Source of the DNA: Gemmatimonadaceae bacterium
GTDB taxonomy: Bacteria; Gemmatimonadota; Gemmatimonadetes; Gemmatimonadales; Gemmatimonadaceae
DNA: 64,000 bases
Direction of reading: 5' to 3'
Assembly: GCA_020846935.1 (NCBI GenBank)
Contig: JADLCY010000002.1
Location: 124,001 to 188,000 of the forward strand
Every line of letters begins with the position of its first letter. Position 1 is the stretch's first letter. A program made the translations under genes and the position numbers. The notes beneath the pieces are model-generated. The model was given only the letters and a program-made list of their open reading frames with translations. It had not been told where the DNA came from and made no database searches. Shown here piece by piece: positions 35,163 to 46,446 of the stretch.

Positions 35163-37259
35163 GTGACGCCAACTCCCGCGCAACCCGCGCCCTCCGTGGC
35201 TGGCAAAGCCCGTCACGACGTGACGCTGCTCGACGATACCGTCGTCCACCTGTTCAATGAGGGGACGCTGGACCACGCGCACCGCGTCCTCGGCGCACAC
35301 CTGCACGCGGCGGGCGGGATGACGGGGACGTACTTCGCGGTGTGGGCGCCGGATGCGCGAACGGTGTCGGTGGTCGCCGACTTCAACGAGTGGGATCGTA
35401 CGCGGCACCCGATGAAGCGACATGGCGCGTCGGGCATCTGGGAAGTCTTCATCCCGGGTGTCGGCGCGGGCGCGCACTACAAGTACCACGTCGTGGGACG
35501 CACGGGCGGCTACCGCGTGGACAAGGCGGACCCCTACGGCGTGTGGTCGGAGGTGCCGCCGAAGACGGCGTCCATCGTGTGGGATCTGGCCTACGAGTGG
35601 GGCGACGCGACATGGATGGCGGCGCGCCGCACGCAGCGTGTGCTCGAGCGGCCGATGTCGATCTACGAAGTGCACCTCGGTTCGTGGATGCGCGTGACCG
35701 AGGAACGCAATCGCTCGATGACCTACCGCGAAATTGCCGGACCACTCGCCGACTACGTGGAACGCATGGGGTTCACGCACGTGGAGCTCATGCCGGTGAT
35801 GGAGCATCCGTACTACGGTTCGTGGGGCTATCAGGTCACCGGGTACTTCGCGGCAACGAGCCGGTACGGCACGCCGCAGGATCTGATGTACCTGGTGGAC
35901 ACGCTGCACCAGCGCGGCATCGGCGTGATTTTTGACTGGGTGCCGTCGCACTTCCCCACCGACGCACACGGCCTTTCGTACTTCGACGGGACTCACCTCT
36001 ACGAGCACGCCGACCCGCGAAAGGGGTATCACCCGGACTGGGGCAGTTACGTCTTCAACTACGGCCGCTACGAGGTGCAGAACTTCCTGCGCAGCAATGC
36101 GCAGTTCTGGCTGGAGACGTATCACGCCGACGGCCTGCGCGTGGACGCGGTGGCGTCGATGCTCCATCTCGACTTTTCGCGGAAGGAAGGCGAGTGGATC
36201 CCCAACAAGTACGGCGGCAACGAAAACCTCGAAGCGGTCGACTTTCTCCGTCGGCTCAACGAAGGGGTGTACCGCGATCATCCGGACGCCGTCACCATCG
36301 CCGAGGACTCCACCGCGTGGCCGCTCGTGTCGCGGCCGGTCTATGTTGGTGGCCTTGGCTTTGGCATGAAGTGGGACATGGGGTGGATGCACGATTCGCT
36401 CGCCTACTTTGCGCTCGACCCGATTCATCGCCGGTTCCATCACCAGAAGGTGACGTTCCGGATGATGTACGCCTTTGCCGAGAACTACGTGCTCTCGCTT
36501 TCGCACGACGAGGTCGTGCACATGAAGGGGTCGCTGCTTCACAAGATGGCCGGCGACGAGTGGCAGCAGCGGGCAAACCTGCGATGCCTGCTGGGCTGGA
36601 TGTACGGGCAGCCGGGAAAGAAGCTGCTGTTCATGGGCTGCGAGTTCGGGCAGCGCGCGGAGTGGAACCACGAGCGGAGTCTGGACTGGCACCTGCTCCA
36701 GTACGCTGACCACCAGGGCTTGCAACGCTGGGTCACGGCGCTCAACACGTTGTATCGCGACGTGCCCGCCATGCACGAACGTGACACGCACGCCGACGGG
36801 TTCTCGTGGGTGGACTGCAGCGACGCGGACCAGGGCGTGGTGAGCTTCCTGCGCTACGGTGTCGACCGGAGTCAGCCGGTGCTGGCGGTGTACAACTTCA
36901 CGCCGGTGCCGCGGCGCAATTACCGGATCGGCGTGCCGGCGAGCGATGCGTGGGACGAAGTTCTCAACAGCGACGATCGGTCATACGGCGGCTCTGGCAT
37001 GGGCAACGGCGGTCGCGCAGCGACGAGCGACGATGGGCGTCACGGCCATCCCTGCTCGATCGTCCTGACGCTGCCGCCGCTCGCGGTGCTGTTCCTGCGC
37101 CCGGTGCCGGGCCTGCGCGTTGCGACGCCGCCGTCCAAGGGGAGCGCAGGGTCAGCCGAGCCCGTGCCTGACGAGAGTGTGGCTGACGAGAACGTGCCTG
37201 GCGAGAGCGCGCCTGACGAGGGCGTTCCTGACGAGACGGCGCCGACCGACGCTTCGTGA
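35163..37259 (+). CDS. glgB: 1,4-alpha-glucan branching enzyme
   Basis: GlgB makes the alpha-1,6 branches of glycogen. From GTG 35163 this is 698 residues: N-terminal CBM48 ([23 protein letters not shown]), GH13 barrel with [18 protein letters not shown], nucleophile Asp in [11 protein letters not shown], acid/base Glu in [10 protein letters not shown] and transition-state Asp in [14 protein letters not shown]. The C-terminal beta domain ends in [15 protein letters not shown] 60-residue acidic tail is added, built partly from a tandem repeat. The protein lacks the extra N-terminal domain of long GlgB types. The upstream Met codons belong to a low-complexity frame. No other glycogen genes are nearby. 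Confidence 0.93.
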   Translation: MTPTPAQPAPSVAGKARHDVTLLDDTVVHLFNEGTLDHAHRVLGAHLHAAGGMTGTYFAVWAPDARTVSVVADFNEWDRTRHPMKRHGASGIWEVFIPGVGAGAHYKYHVVGRTGGYRVDKADPYGVWSEVPPKTASIVWDLAYEWGDATWMAARRTQRVLERPMSIYEVHLGSWMRVTEERNRSMTYREIAGPLADYVERMGFTHVELMPVMEHPYYGSWGYQVTGYFAATSRYGTPQDLMYLVDTLHQRGIGVIFDWVPSHFPTDAHGLSYFDGTHLYEHADPRKGYHPDWGSYVFNYGRYEVQNFLRSNAQFWLETYHADGLRVDAVASMLHLDFSRKEGEWIPNKYGGNENLEAVDFLRRLNEGVYRDHPDAVTIAEDSTAWPLVSRPVYVGGLGFGMKWDMGWMHDSLAYFALDPIHRRFHHQKVTFRMMYAFAENYVLSLSHDEVVHMKGSLLHKMAGDEWQQRANLRCLLGWMYGQPGKKLLFMGCEFGQRAEWNHERSLDWHLLQYADHQGLQRWVTALNTLYRDVPAMHERDTHADGFSWVDCSDADQGVVSFLRYGVDRSQPVLAVYNFTPVPRRNYRIGVPASDAWDEVLNSDDRSYGGSGMGNGGRAATSDDGRHGHPCSIVLTLPPLAVLFLRPVPGLRVATPPSKGSAGSAEPVPDESVADENVPGESAPDEGVPDETAPTDAS
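37164..37238 (+). repeat. Five 15-bp tandem repeats in the glgB 3' end
   Basis: The unit GTGCCTGACGAGAGT is repeated five times with a few changes, in frame, and encodes degenerate VPDES-type pentapeptides. It lies outside the conserved enzyme fold and gives the protein an acidic, Pro-rich tail. Copy number would be expected to vary between strains. Confidence 0.85.
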
Positions 37260-37296
37260 CACGGACGCACGCCGGGCGTCGCCGCTGGTGCCGTGA

Positions 37297-37782
37297 CTAC
37301 CGATGTACCAGGCCGTACCCCTGTGGCGGTCGGTCAAGGGGGCCCACGAGGTAGACGCGCGCTCCAACTATTCGCAGCGTCTCTGGAAGATGCGGCGTGG
37401 CGACGCGTCCACCATCCCGAAGATCGATGACCCAGGTACCGGCGTCGCGCCGGACCAGCCCATCGTGCGCCGACACCCCTCCGACCGCGCGCACGATGAA
37501 CGACGCCACCTCGAACGTGGCGGGTGCGGGCAGGGCCGGCCCTGCGGCCGCGCGGCGCGTGCCGGCGACGACGATCTCGATACCGCCGAGCGACGCGAGC
37601 ACGTCGCGCCCCGCCCCAACGAGCTGGAGCCGCTCAGCGTCCTGCACGAGCGTCACCGTGGCGGGCTCACTGCCGACCACCTCGATCGTGCCGCGCGCCG
37701 TGTCGGCGAGGGCCGGACCTGACGCGCGGCTGCGGGAGCACGCGCCCGCCAGCAGGACCGCAAGCAACGCGACCGTCTTCAT
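37297..37782 (-). CDS. Lipoprotein of unknown function
   Basis: A 161-residue product with a clear lipoprotein signal (VALLAVLLAGACSRS). The rest has beta-strand character (GTIEVVGSEPATVTLVQDAERLQLV, ASFIVRAVGGVSAHDG), with no domain I recognise. ATGA couples its start to the stop of the BIG2 metalloprotease gene. The pairing suggests a surface partner or inhibitor of that protease, without direct evidence. Confidence 0.72.
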   Translation of the reverse strand: MKTVALLAVLLAGACSRSRASGPALADTARGTIEVVGSEPATVTLVQDAERLQLVGAGRDVLASLGGIEIVVAGTRRAAAGPALPAPATFEVASFIVRAVGGVSAHDGLVRRDAGTWVIDLRDGGRVATPHLPETLRIVGARVYLVGPLDRPPQGYGLVHR

Positions 37783-40271
37783 GGGAGCCGGAGGACCGCG
37801 ATGCGCAGGTCCGGCTGGGCATCGATGCTTCCGATGCCGTGGAGCCCGAGCAGTTGCAGCGCTCCCGTGCCGGACAGCTCGAAATACGCGTGTGACCCAC
37901 CGCGAATGCCGCGCTGTTGCAGCGTGAACGCGCCCATCGCTACCGGTGTCGGGCGTATCGGATACTGCGTGTTCCATCGCGCCGTCCATGCAGGAGACGC
38001 GTTCAGCCCGGCGTAGATGTCGCGGAGGTTCCAGGACGGAAACCGCACGTCGGGGTCTGGCGATGCCATGCCCGGGTAGTCGTCGGCAGCGAGCGCGAGG
38101 CCCCATCCGCCGATCAGGCGGTCCATCGATACGCCGGCAACGGCCGCGAGGTTCGTGGTGCCGTTCGTCCTCGCGTTGGTCAGTGCGCCGAGAAATGCCT
38201 CGTCGGAGCTGCCATACCGATCGATGGTGTAGCGCACGAGTGACCAGGTGGTCTGGTAGAAGACGCTGCCTGCCTGACCGGTTGCGGTGCCATACGGTGA
38301 CCAGTTCCACGGCTCCACGAGTTTGTCGCGAATCTCGTTGAAGTGGCGTCGCATCCCGTACCCGGGACGACGGAGCGTGTCACTTGCGTTGCACGTCGCG
38401 TCGGTCAGGTGAAAGTCGCAGTAGACGCCGTTCGTCGTGGCGGTGCCGAATCCCACGTTGGCCTTCCAGGACACGCGATGCATCGACTGGCGCACCCACA
38501 GTTCCTCGGCGTGGCGTGCGGTGCCCTCCTCCAGCCACGATTGCTCAAAGCTCGGCGCGCCGTTCGCCACGCGGGCGGCCATCGACGCGATGTGCTTGAC
38601 CTCGTGCACGACGGTTCGTGACATGAACGCGAACCAGCCGTCCGGGACGGCGGTGCTTCCGGGGTTGCTCCCGCTCGCCGTCGGGACGAATCCATAGAAG
38701 TACTCACCGACGTTGCTGCCACGCGATTGCGTCCTCGGGAACTGATCGCACGCCGTGACGTAGGCCGCGGCGTTCGTCGGGTTCAGGCGTTGGCTGAACA
38801 CCATGTGCAACACCCCGTCAGCATCGGTCTCCGCGTCGCGGCGCAATGGATCACCAAACGCGCGCTTCACGACGTCGTACTGTTCCTGATCGAAGATCCT
38901 CCCGAGCCGCTGATAGGCCCTGGCGAGTGCGGAGTCCGCGGTAGAGAGGAGGCCATTCGCTGAGTCCTCCCAGACCACGCTCCTGGTGCCCACGTAGATC
39001 GCACGGGCCCGGATCACCTCGGTCGTGTCGTTGCAGCCGCGCGAGAAGGTGTAGTATACGCTGCGCATGTCGCCGAGCGTGGGCGCCTGACGAGTCACCC
39101 TCGCAAGCGCGCGGGCGGTCGTATTGTGACGGCCCCGCAGCGAGGCATACACGGCGCGATTGCGCTCGAGCACGGCCAGATGGCCATCGTCAGGCGACGG
39201 CTCGGTCCGCGCTGGCCCGATCGAGCGAGGCGCCACGATCATCGCTGGTGGGGCTTCCGCGATACCGGCCGCGTTGCCGTCCAGCGTCGCGTCCACGCTG
39301 ACGTTGGCCGAGGTGCCGGCGCTGAAGAGCGCCACCAGGTACCGTGCGTTGCCTGCCACCGGGGCGAGCGCGTTGCACGCGGCCTCGTCGCGGGAGGTGG
39401 CGACGAAGGACTGGCCAACCGCCAACGTCCGGAGCGGGGTCGTCACCACGCGTGTCACGACCGCATCGCGTCCGGATCCGTCCGACACTCTGACGTCCTG
39501 CGGGCCGCCGGCCACGCACGGCACGACGACGCGCAGGTCATTCCCCTGTGCCGAAATCACCGGAGTGTTCACTCCGCCGACCGCGACGCGAAGTTCGTTC
39601 ACCAGCACCGCGCCGCGCACCGTGATGGTGATGCGTGACCCCGGCACGAGCGGTGTTGGGCTCACGCTGTCGATCGTGAGTCTGGCGTTGGGGTCGAGCA
39701 CCAGGACGGTGGCGGTCCCCACGCGCGTCTCGCTCTGCGCGGTGATCGTCGCCGTCCCGGGGCTCAGGGCCGTCACCACGCCCTGCGCGCTCACGGACGC
39801 GACATCGGGTACGTTCGACGTCCACGTGACGGCGCGATCGGTGAGCTGGAATCCGTTCTGATCGCGAAGGTCGGCCGTCAGCGGCAGCGTGCCTCCGATC
39901 CGCAGGGAGCTTGTCGACGGTGTGACATTCACCGACCACACCGGAACCGGTCGCACCGTCACCAGCGCGGTGCCGGTCTTGCCCTCACGCGTGGCGCGGA
40001 TGGGCGCCGCGCCCGGCGCCACGCCGATCACGAGGCCGCGCGCGTCGACCGTGGCGAGGTCGGGTCGAGCGGACTCCCAGGTGACCGGACGATCCAACAA
40101 TGGATTGCCGGCGCCATCCTGCACCGTCGCGATCAGCAGCACGCTTTCGCCGGTGATGACCGTGGCGGTTGCCGGCGTCACCGTTACCGATGCGGCCACG
40201 ACAGCCTTCTGCGACTCCCCGCACGCAGCGGCCCCGACGAGCAGCAGCAACCGTCCAACCCTTGACCGCAT
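37779..40271 (-). CDS. BIG2-domain lipoprotein with zinc metalloprotease domain
   Basis: ATG 40271 yields 830 residues. A lipobox follows the signal (LLVGAAACGES). Residues about 25-195 form two BIG2 Ig-like modules, for example PDVASVSAQGVVTALSPGTATI, then an IPT/TIG-like module (PLVPGSRITITVRGAVLVN). Residues about 330-800 carry a zinc-protease motif, SRTVVHEVKHIASMAA, with WLEEGTARHAEEL about 35 residues later offering the third ligand. This resembles hyicolysin-type M30 peptidases. It is probably an outer-surface protease. The downstream lipoprotein overlaps by four bases. Confidence 0.8.
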   Translation of the reverse strand: MRSRVGRLLLLVGAAACGESQKAVVAASVTVTPATATVITGESVLLIATVQDGAGNPLLDRPVTWESARPDLATVDARGLVIGVAPGAAPIRATREGKTGTALVTVRPVPVWSVNVTPSTSSLRIGGTLPLTADLRDQNGFQLTDRAVTWTSNVPDVASVSAQGVVTALSPGTATITAQSETRVGTATVLVLDPNARLTIDSVSPTPLVPGSRITITVRGAVLVNELRVAVGGVNTPVISAQGNDLRVVVPCVAGGPQDVRVSDGSGRDAVVTRVVTTPLRTLAVGQSFVATSRDEAACNALAPVAGNARYLVALFSAGTSANVSVDATLDGNAAGIAEAPPAMIVAPRSIGPARTEPSPDDGHLAVLERNRAVYASLRGRHNTTARALARVTRQAPTLGDMRSVYYTFSRGCNDTTEVIRARAIYVGTRSVVWEDSANGLLSTADSALARAYQRLGRIFDQEQYDVVKRAFGDPLRRDAETDADGVLHMVFSQRLNPTNAAAYVTACDQFPRTQSRGSNVGEYFYGFVPTASGSNPGSTAVPDGWFAFMSRTVVHEVKHIASMAARVANGAPSFEQSWLEEGTARHAEELWVRQSMHRVSWKANVGFGTATTNGVYCDFHLTDATCNASDTLRRPGYGMRRHFNEIRDKLVEPWNWSPYGTATGQAGSVFYQTTWSLVRYTIDRYGSSDEAFLGALTNARTNGTTNLAAVAGVSMDRLIGGWGLALAADDYPGMASPDPDVRFPSWNLRDIYAGLNASPAWTARWNTQYPIRPTPVAMGAFTLQQRGIRGGSHAYFELSGTGALQLLGLHGIGSIDAQPDLRIAVLRLP

Positions 40272-40308
40272 GCGCCGTCCCCTCACAGTCGTGAATGGTG
40301 CCCGCTGC

Positions 40309-41790
40309 TCACAAGCGGTCGAGCCCGCGAAGCAGGCGGGCAAAGAAGTCGACCGAGGTCGCAAAATCCGAGACTCCCACGCGCTCGTTCACCCCATGTA
40401 CCCGCGCCCGGTCGCCATCGCCCAACGGAATCGGCAGGAACCGGTAGACTCGATCGCTGTGCGGCCCCCAGAACTTGGCGTCGGTGCCACCCATGACGAG
40501 ATACGGAATCACGGGAGGCGCTTCACCGGACGTCATGGACTGAATCGTATGCTGTAGCAGGGTCCACGCCGGGGAGTCCGTACCAGACACCGGAGATGGA
40601 TCCACGCCCACGCTGTCGAGCAGGGCCACGGTGACCAGGGTGTCGTTCACCACCGCGATCACGCGCTCGCGCACCGACTGCACGGTCTCCCCGGGGCGGA
40701 TGCGGAAGTTGACCACGGCCTCGGCTTCGGGCGGGAGCACGTTGTCCTTGACGCCCGCGTTGAGCATGGTGGGCGCCGTGGTAGTGCGCGTGAGCGCCGC
40801 ACTCAGTGGGTTGCTCTGCAGTCCCTTGAGGACCAACGGGCGCGTGAGCCAGAGGTTGGCCAGCGCCAGGCGCTGACCGAACGGCAGCCAGGGCGCCATC
40901 GCACGCACCATGCCTTCGGACGGTCCGTCGAGCGACGAGGGGAACGGCGTTGCTTCGAGCGCGGCCACGGCGCGACTCAACGCGCCCACCGCGGTCCGCT
41001 CCGTCGGCATCGACGAGTGACCGCCTTCTGCCTTGGCCGTGAGCCTGAGGCTCACGTAGCCCTTTTCCGCGATGCCGACGACGGCCGCACGCTGCGCGAT
41101 CCCGGGCAGGATGCCGGTCCCCATGAATCCGCCTTCGTCCAGCACGATCGCCGGCTTCACGCCGCGCGAAACGAGCTGCTCGACGATCTTGCGTGCGCCA
41201 TATCGACCGCCGACTTCCTCATCGTGACCGAACGTGAGGTACACCGTGCGCGGCGGACGGTATCCGGTGGCGAGCAACGCCTCGACGGCCTCCATCACTG
41301 CAAACACCGTGGACTTGTCGTCGAGCGCACCGCGACCCCACACGAACCCATCGGAGATGTCACCGGAGAACGGCGCATGGGTCCATTCCGAACGGTTCAC
41401 CTCGGGCACCGGCACGACGTCGAGGTGCCCCATGATCACTGCCGGGGCCAACGTGGTATCCGCACCACTCCACGTGTACACGAGGCTCAGGCCCGCCACC
41501 GTTTCGCGTCGCAGTGTCGCGTGAATGCGCGGATACGTGGTCGCCAGGTATCCGTGCAGTCCGAGAAAGGCCGCGGTGTCGATCGGTCCGCCGGAACTGA
41601 GCGAGACCGTAGCGAACTTCAGCGCGCCGGCGAGGTGCGCCGCTGCGGCGGCGGTGTCGATGGGCGCCGGTGGCAGCGCGGGGACGCCCGATTCGGCGAC
41701 CGCCGGTGGCACAACGCCCATCGTGCGCACGATCATCACCCCCGCGACGGCCGCGAGGACGAGGGCAATGGCGGCAAACACGCGCTTCAT
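40309..41790 (-). CDS. M20-family metallopeptidase (PM20D1/carboxypeptidase-S-like)
   Basis: ATG 41790, preceded by GGAGAAGG, gives 493 residues. A signal-anchor helix (VFAAIALVLAAVAGVMIVRT) leads to the M20 di-zinc domain: VIMGHLDVVPV (His/Asp), GRGALDDKST (bridging Asp) and TFGHDEEVGG (catalytic Glu). The lid dimerisation domain has GGHSSMPTERTAVG. The C-terminal VMGGTDAKFWG is typical of the carboxypeptidase-S/PM20D1 group, which splits or joins N-acyl amino acids. The large open frame above 41790 is the shadow of the divergent region. Confidence 0.9.
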   Translation of the reverse strand: MKRVFAAIALVLAAVAGVMIVRTMGVVPPAVAESGVPALPPAPIDTAAAAAHLAGALKFATVSLSSGGPIDTAAFLGLHGYLATTYPRIHATLRRETVAGLSLVYTWSGADTTLAPAVIMGHLDVVPVPEVNRSEWTHAPFSGDISDGFVWGRGALDDKSTVFAVMEAVEALLATGYRPPRTVYLTFGHDEEVGGRYGARKIVEQLVSRGVKPAIVLDEGGFMGTGILPGIAQRAAVVGIAEKGYVSLRLTAKAEGGHSSMPTERTAVGALSRAVAALEATPFPSSLDGPSEGMVRAMAPWLPFGQRLALANLWLTRPLVLKGLQSNPLSAALTRTTTAPTMLNAGVKDNVLPPEAEAVVNFRIRPGETVQSVRERVIAVVNDTLVTVALLDSVGVDPSPVSGTDSPAWTLLQHTIQSMTSGEAPPVIPYLVMGGTDAKFWGPHSDRVYRFLPIPLGDGDRARVHGVNERVGVSDFATSVDFFARLLRGLDRL

Positions 41791-41902
41791 CGGGGCCTTC
41801 TCCGGCGGTTCGGGTGAAGAAATGTGCCCCGCCTCGAGCCGTGACACCAGCAACGCATCCGATTGCGCGCGTGCGGCGCGGCCGGGCATCATGTCTTCCT
41901 GA

Positions 41903-42997
<1,095 letters not shown>

Positions 42998-43022
42998 TGC
43001 GTAGGGAGCGATAGGGACCTCG

Positions 43023-43310
43023 GTATCCCGGACGCGCGCCCCGGGATCGCGCGAAACCAGAGCGGCTCCCGTCCCGTGGCCTGGCCTCAGCGCTGCGGAA
43101 CGGGACAGGCGACGTATCTCGAAGGACGGCGTGCCCGCGTCCAGCGCGACACCAGAGTGGCTCCCGTCCCGTGGCCTGGCCTCAGCGCTGCGGAACGGGA
43201 CAGGCGACGTATCTCGAAGGACGGCGCGCCCGGATCGCGCGTGAAACACGAGCGGCCCTTCGTCCCGCGCCCTGGCCTTAGCGCCGCGGAACAGGGGACA
43301 GCCTGAGGAT
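43023..43310. repeat. 95-bp tandem repeat derived from the 3' end of the PQQ dehydrogenase gene
   Basis: The period is exactly 95: copies begin at 43056 and 43151, and a third partial copy from 43246 continues into the 3' coding end of the sugar dehydrogenase gene. A partial copy precedes the first (about 43023-43055). Copies 1 and 2 are almost identical over 75 bases. On the minus strand the repeats encode remnants of the same C-terminus (LSPVPRR-like). The gene end thus appears to have been duplicated outward. Confidence 0.8.
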
Positions 43311-44441
43311 CGGCGTGGGAGCGCCCTGCTCGTTTTCGATCGCGACGTAGATGTTGCCGTCGGGGCCCTGCCGCACGTCGCGCACGCGACCGGTGCGGCG
43401 GAGGATGACCTCCGACGACTCCACCCGCTGGCCGTCGAGCGCCAGGCGAACCAGTTGTTGCCCCACGAGCCCGCCCGCAAACAGGTTGCCGCGCCACGCC
43501 GGGAATGCACTGCCCGTGTAGAGCATCAGCCCCGACGTTCCGATCGACGGCACCCACACGTTCACCGGCTGCTCCATGCCCTCGCGCATCGTTGCCGCAT
43601 GAATCGCCGATCCCGTGCGGTAGTTCACGCCGTAGCCGATCACCGGCCAGCCGTAGTTGGACCCCGGGCGGATCAGGTTCAGTTCGTCGCCGCCCTGTGG
43701 ACCGTGTTCGGTGGCCCACACGTTGCCGCTCGCGGTGTCGACCACGAGGCCCTGTGGGTTGCGATGCCCGTAGCTCCAGATCTCGCCCTTCGCCCCGGGC
43801 CGCGCCACGAACGGGTTGTCGGCCGGTACGCGTCCGTCATCATGCACACGATTGATCGTGCCGTGATGATTGGCGAGATCCTGCGCGGGGTGCTTCTCGA
43901 GATCCCCGGTGGGTGGCACCTGACGATCACCCATCGTGATGTACAGGTAACCGCTCTTGTCGAATGCGAGGCGCGATCCGTAGTGGCCCGTCGCGCCACG
44001 AGAATCCGCAACGAAGATCTCGCGGACGTCGCTCAGCGCATCGTTCTCGAACTTCCCTCGCACCACAACGGTGGTGGTCGCGGCGGGTTCACTCGCGGGC
44101 CTGGAAAAGGCCAGATACACCAGGCGATTCGCGGCGAACTGCGGGTGAAGAACCACGTCAAGCAGGCCACCCTGTCGTGACGGCGCCACCGCGGGGACGC
44201 CCGCCACCGGCTGGTCGAGCAGCTTACCCTTGCGCACGATCCGGAGTCGCCCGGGTCGCTCAGTAACCAGCATGTCGCCGCCGGGGAGAAACGCGATCGA
44301 CCACGGATTGACGAGGCCACCCACCACCGTGTCCACGCGGAAGTCATGTTGCGATGACCGTACGACCTGCTGCGAGGTCGCGATCGCCGGCGCGGCGCCA
44401 TGACCGATCGCGAGCAGCCCCAGAATGATCCGATGAGTCAT
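43278..44441 (-). CDS. PQQ-dependent sugar dehydrogenase (soluble aldose/sorbosone type)
   Basis: This 387-residue exported protein (signal ending near PAIATS) is a six-bladed propeller of the YliI/sGDH type. Signatures are GLVNPWSIAFLPGGDMLVTERPGRLRI, QGGLLDVVLHPQF, YGSRLAFDKSGYLYITMGDR, YGHRNPQGLVVD, EHGPQGGDELN and GSNYGWPVI. The catalytic His and PQQ-contact Arg belong to the YGHRNPQG/EHGP regions in characterised relatives. GGAGG lies five bases before the ATG. The TAA stop sits in the last copy of the 95-bp repeat. It oxidises aldoses in the periplasm; the electron acceptor is unknown. Confidence 0.9.
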   Translation of the reverse strand: MTHRIILGLLAIGHGAAPAIATSQQVVRSSQHDFRVDTVVGGLVNPWSIAFLPGGDMLVTERPGRLRIVRKGKLLDQPVAGVPAVAPSRQGGLLDVVLHPQFAANRLVYLAFSRPASEPAATTTVVVRGKFENDALSDVREIFVADSRGATGHYGSRLAFDKSGYLYITMGDRQVPPTGDLEKHPAQDLANHHGTINRVHDDGRVPADNPFVARPGAKGEIWSYGHRNPQGLVVDTASGNVWATEHGPQGGDELNLIRPGSNYGWPVIGYGVNYRTGSAIHAATMREGMEQPVNVWVPSIGTSGLMLYTGSAFPAWRGNLFAGGLVGQQLVRLALDGQRVESSEVILRRTGRVRDVRQGPDGNIYVAIENEQGAPTPILRLSPVPRR

Positions 44442-44679
44442 CGTTGCCTCCGAGTTTGATGAAGCCGTATGTGCGGCCTTGATCCTACTTCCGGCACCGG
44501 GTCGTGTGCAGCCCCCCGGGGCGCGCCTCGGAATCCGCGGGACGAGCGGCGATGCCGCGGGACGCGATCACGTGGCGGGGCGCCCTCGCGTGGCACACAT
44601 TGCACACCTCATCGGGCCCACACCGATGCGCCCGAGACAACACCTTCGGCCGCCGCCCAAGCTCCCGATCACGGCCCAC

Positions 44680-46236
44680 ATGCCCTTCGTCCGCTGCGCC
44701 ATTGGCGCGCTCTTCGCCGTCACGCTGCCACTCGGGGCGCAGGAGCTCGGCCACATCACGTTCCCCACCTCCGGAAAACCGGCGGCGCAGCCGGAGTTCG
44801 TTCGGGGCGTCCTGCTCCTCCACAGCTTTCAGTACGACCAGGCCGCCGAGGCCTTTCGACGCGCGCAGTCGAGCGATCCCGGGTTTGCCATGGCCTACTG
44901 GGGAGAGGCACTGACCTACACGCACCAGGTCTGGAACGAGCAGGACCGGCCTGCGGCGCGCACCGCACTGGAACGCCTCGCGCCAACCCGGCAGGCGCGA
45001 CTGGAACGCGCGACCACGCCACGCGAGCGCGCCTACCTGGCCGCGGTCGAACTGCTGTACGGCGACGGGAGCAAGGCCGTGCGCGACACGCTGTACGCCG
45101 CCGCCATGGAGCAACTCGCACGCGACTACCCCAGCGACGACGAAGCGCAGATCCTCCACGCAACCGCGCTCTTTGGACTCACGCAGGGGTCGCGCGACGT
45201 GCCCACATACATGCGCGCCGGTGCGATCGCGCAGGAAGTCTTTGGCCGCAACGCGCAGCACCCCGGCGCGGCCCACATGATCATCCACGCGTTCGACGAC
45301 CCGGTGCACGCACCACTCGGACTGCGCGCCGCACGCGAGTACTCGCGGATCGCCCCCGCCGCGGCGCACGCACAGCACATGACGACGCACATCTTTCTCG
45401 CGTTGGGCATGTGGCCCGAAGTCGTCGCGCAGAATCGCGTGGCCTCGGGCCCGGACTCGGCGCGCTGGCGGGCCGGGCACAGCACGCACTGGCTCCTGTA
45501 CGGCTACCTGCAGCAGGGCCGCTTCGAGGCCGCGCGCGCCCTGCTGGCCTCGCTCACGGCACACGCTGGAGGCGACGCGCGCTTCCGTGGCATGCTGGCC
45601 AACTTCCGCGCGCGTTACGTGCTCGAGACCGGGCGGTGGACCAGCCCCGAAGCCTTCGCTCTCGACGCTGACAGCGGCGTCGCCGGCGAGGATGGCTACG
45701 AGTACGCGACGTTCGCGTCCGGCTACGCGGCCGCTGAGCGCGGCGATCGGCGACGCGCCGAGGCGCGACTCGCGCGCCTGGCGCGGGTGAACGGCGCCGC
45801 AACTGCGAGCCTCAGGCCGGGAGCGCGAGGCGTGGACGTCGTGCCGGTGATCATGGAACTCACGCTCCGCGCGGCGCTCGTCAGGCAGGACGCCGGGGTC
45901 GACAGCGCACTGGTGCTCTTGCGCCACGCGGCCGCGCTCGAGGACGGAATGCCCGCGGAGTTTGGGCCGCCCGCGGTGCCGGTTCCCGTGCATGAGAGCC
46001 TCGGGTCCATCCTGGCCGCCGCGGGCCGCACCGCCGAGGCTGCCGCCGAGTTTGCGCGTGCGCTCACGCTTCAGCCGGGGCGGTCGGCGGCGCTGCTCGG
46101 GAGCGCACGAACCGAAGGCGGACGGGGTCGGCCCGAAGACGCGCGGCGCGCGTGGAGCAGGCTGGCCGACAACTGGCGCGAGGCCGATGCCGATGTGCCC
46201 GGCCTGGCCGATGCCCGCGCGCGCGCAGACAAGTAG
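44680..46236 (+). CDS. Secreted TPR-repeat protein
   Basis: ATG 44680 opens a signal peptide (CAIGALFAVTLPLGAQ); the frame above is Arg/Pro-rich. The 518-residue product is helical throughout with TPR-like pairs: FQYDQAAEAFRRAQSSDPGFAMAYWGEAL, later HPGAAHMIIHAFDDPVHA and a closing TAEAAAEFARALTLQPGRSAALLGSA. The His-rich block HAQHMTTHIFLALGMWPEVV is characteristic of a widespread exported TPR family of unknown role. No enzymatic motif is visible. Confidence 0.82.
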   Translation: MPFVRCAIGALFAVTLPLGAQELGHITFPTSGKPAAQPEFVRGVLLLHSFQYDQAAEAFRRAQSSDPGFAMAYWGEALTYTHQVWNEQDRPAARTALERLAPTRQARLERATTPRERAYLAAVELLYGDGSKAVRDTLYAAAMEQLARDYPSDDEAQILHATALFGLTQGSRDVPTYMRAGAIAQEVFGRNAQHPGAAHMIIHAFDDPVHAPLGLRAAREYSRIAPAAAHAQHMTTHIFLALGMWPEVVAQNRVASGPDSARWRAGHSTHWLLYGYLQQGRFEAARALLASLTAHAGGDARFRGMLANFRARYVLETGRWTSPEAFALDADSGVAGEDGYEYATFASGYAAAERGDRRRAEARLARLARVNGAATASLRPGARGVDVVPVIMELTLRAALVRQDAGVDSALVLLRHAAALEDGMPAEFGPPAVPVPVHESLGSILAAAGRTAEAAAEFARALTLQPGRSAALLGSARTEGGRGRPEDARRAWSRLADNWREADADVPGLADARARADK

Positions 46237-46446
46237 TCAGTCGCGAACCGACCTGGGCAGCCGACTCACACGCTGATTCCGGGCAGCGCGTCGATGGGCA
46301 TGCTGTCGTCACGGTACGCGAGAAACTCCCGGTAGCCGGGATCACGCTCGCCGAACCGTCGGGGAAACTCGGGCGAGGTGGCCGCGCCACAGGCTTGAGT
46401 GCACAGCGGCTGATCCGCAGCTTGGCGATCCCTGCGTCGCCTCACC

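Noticed and set aside
43076-43306. Small plus-strand frame across the 95-bp repeats
   Set aside because: It is a by-product of the repeat period; the repeats derive from the end of the gene on the opposite strand.
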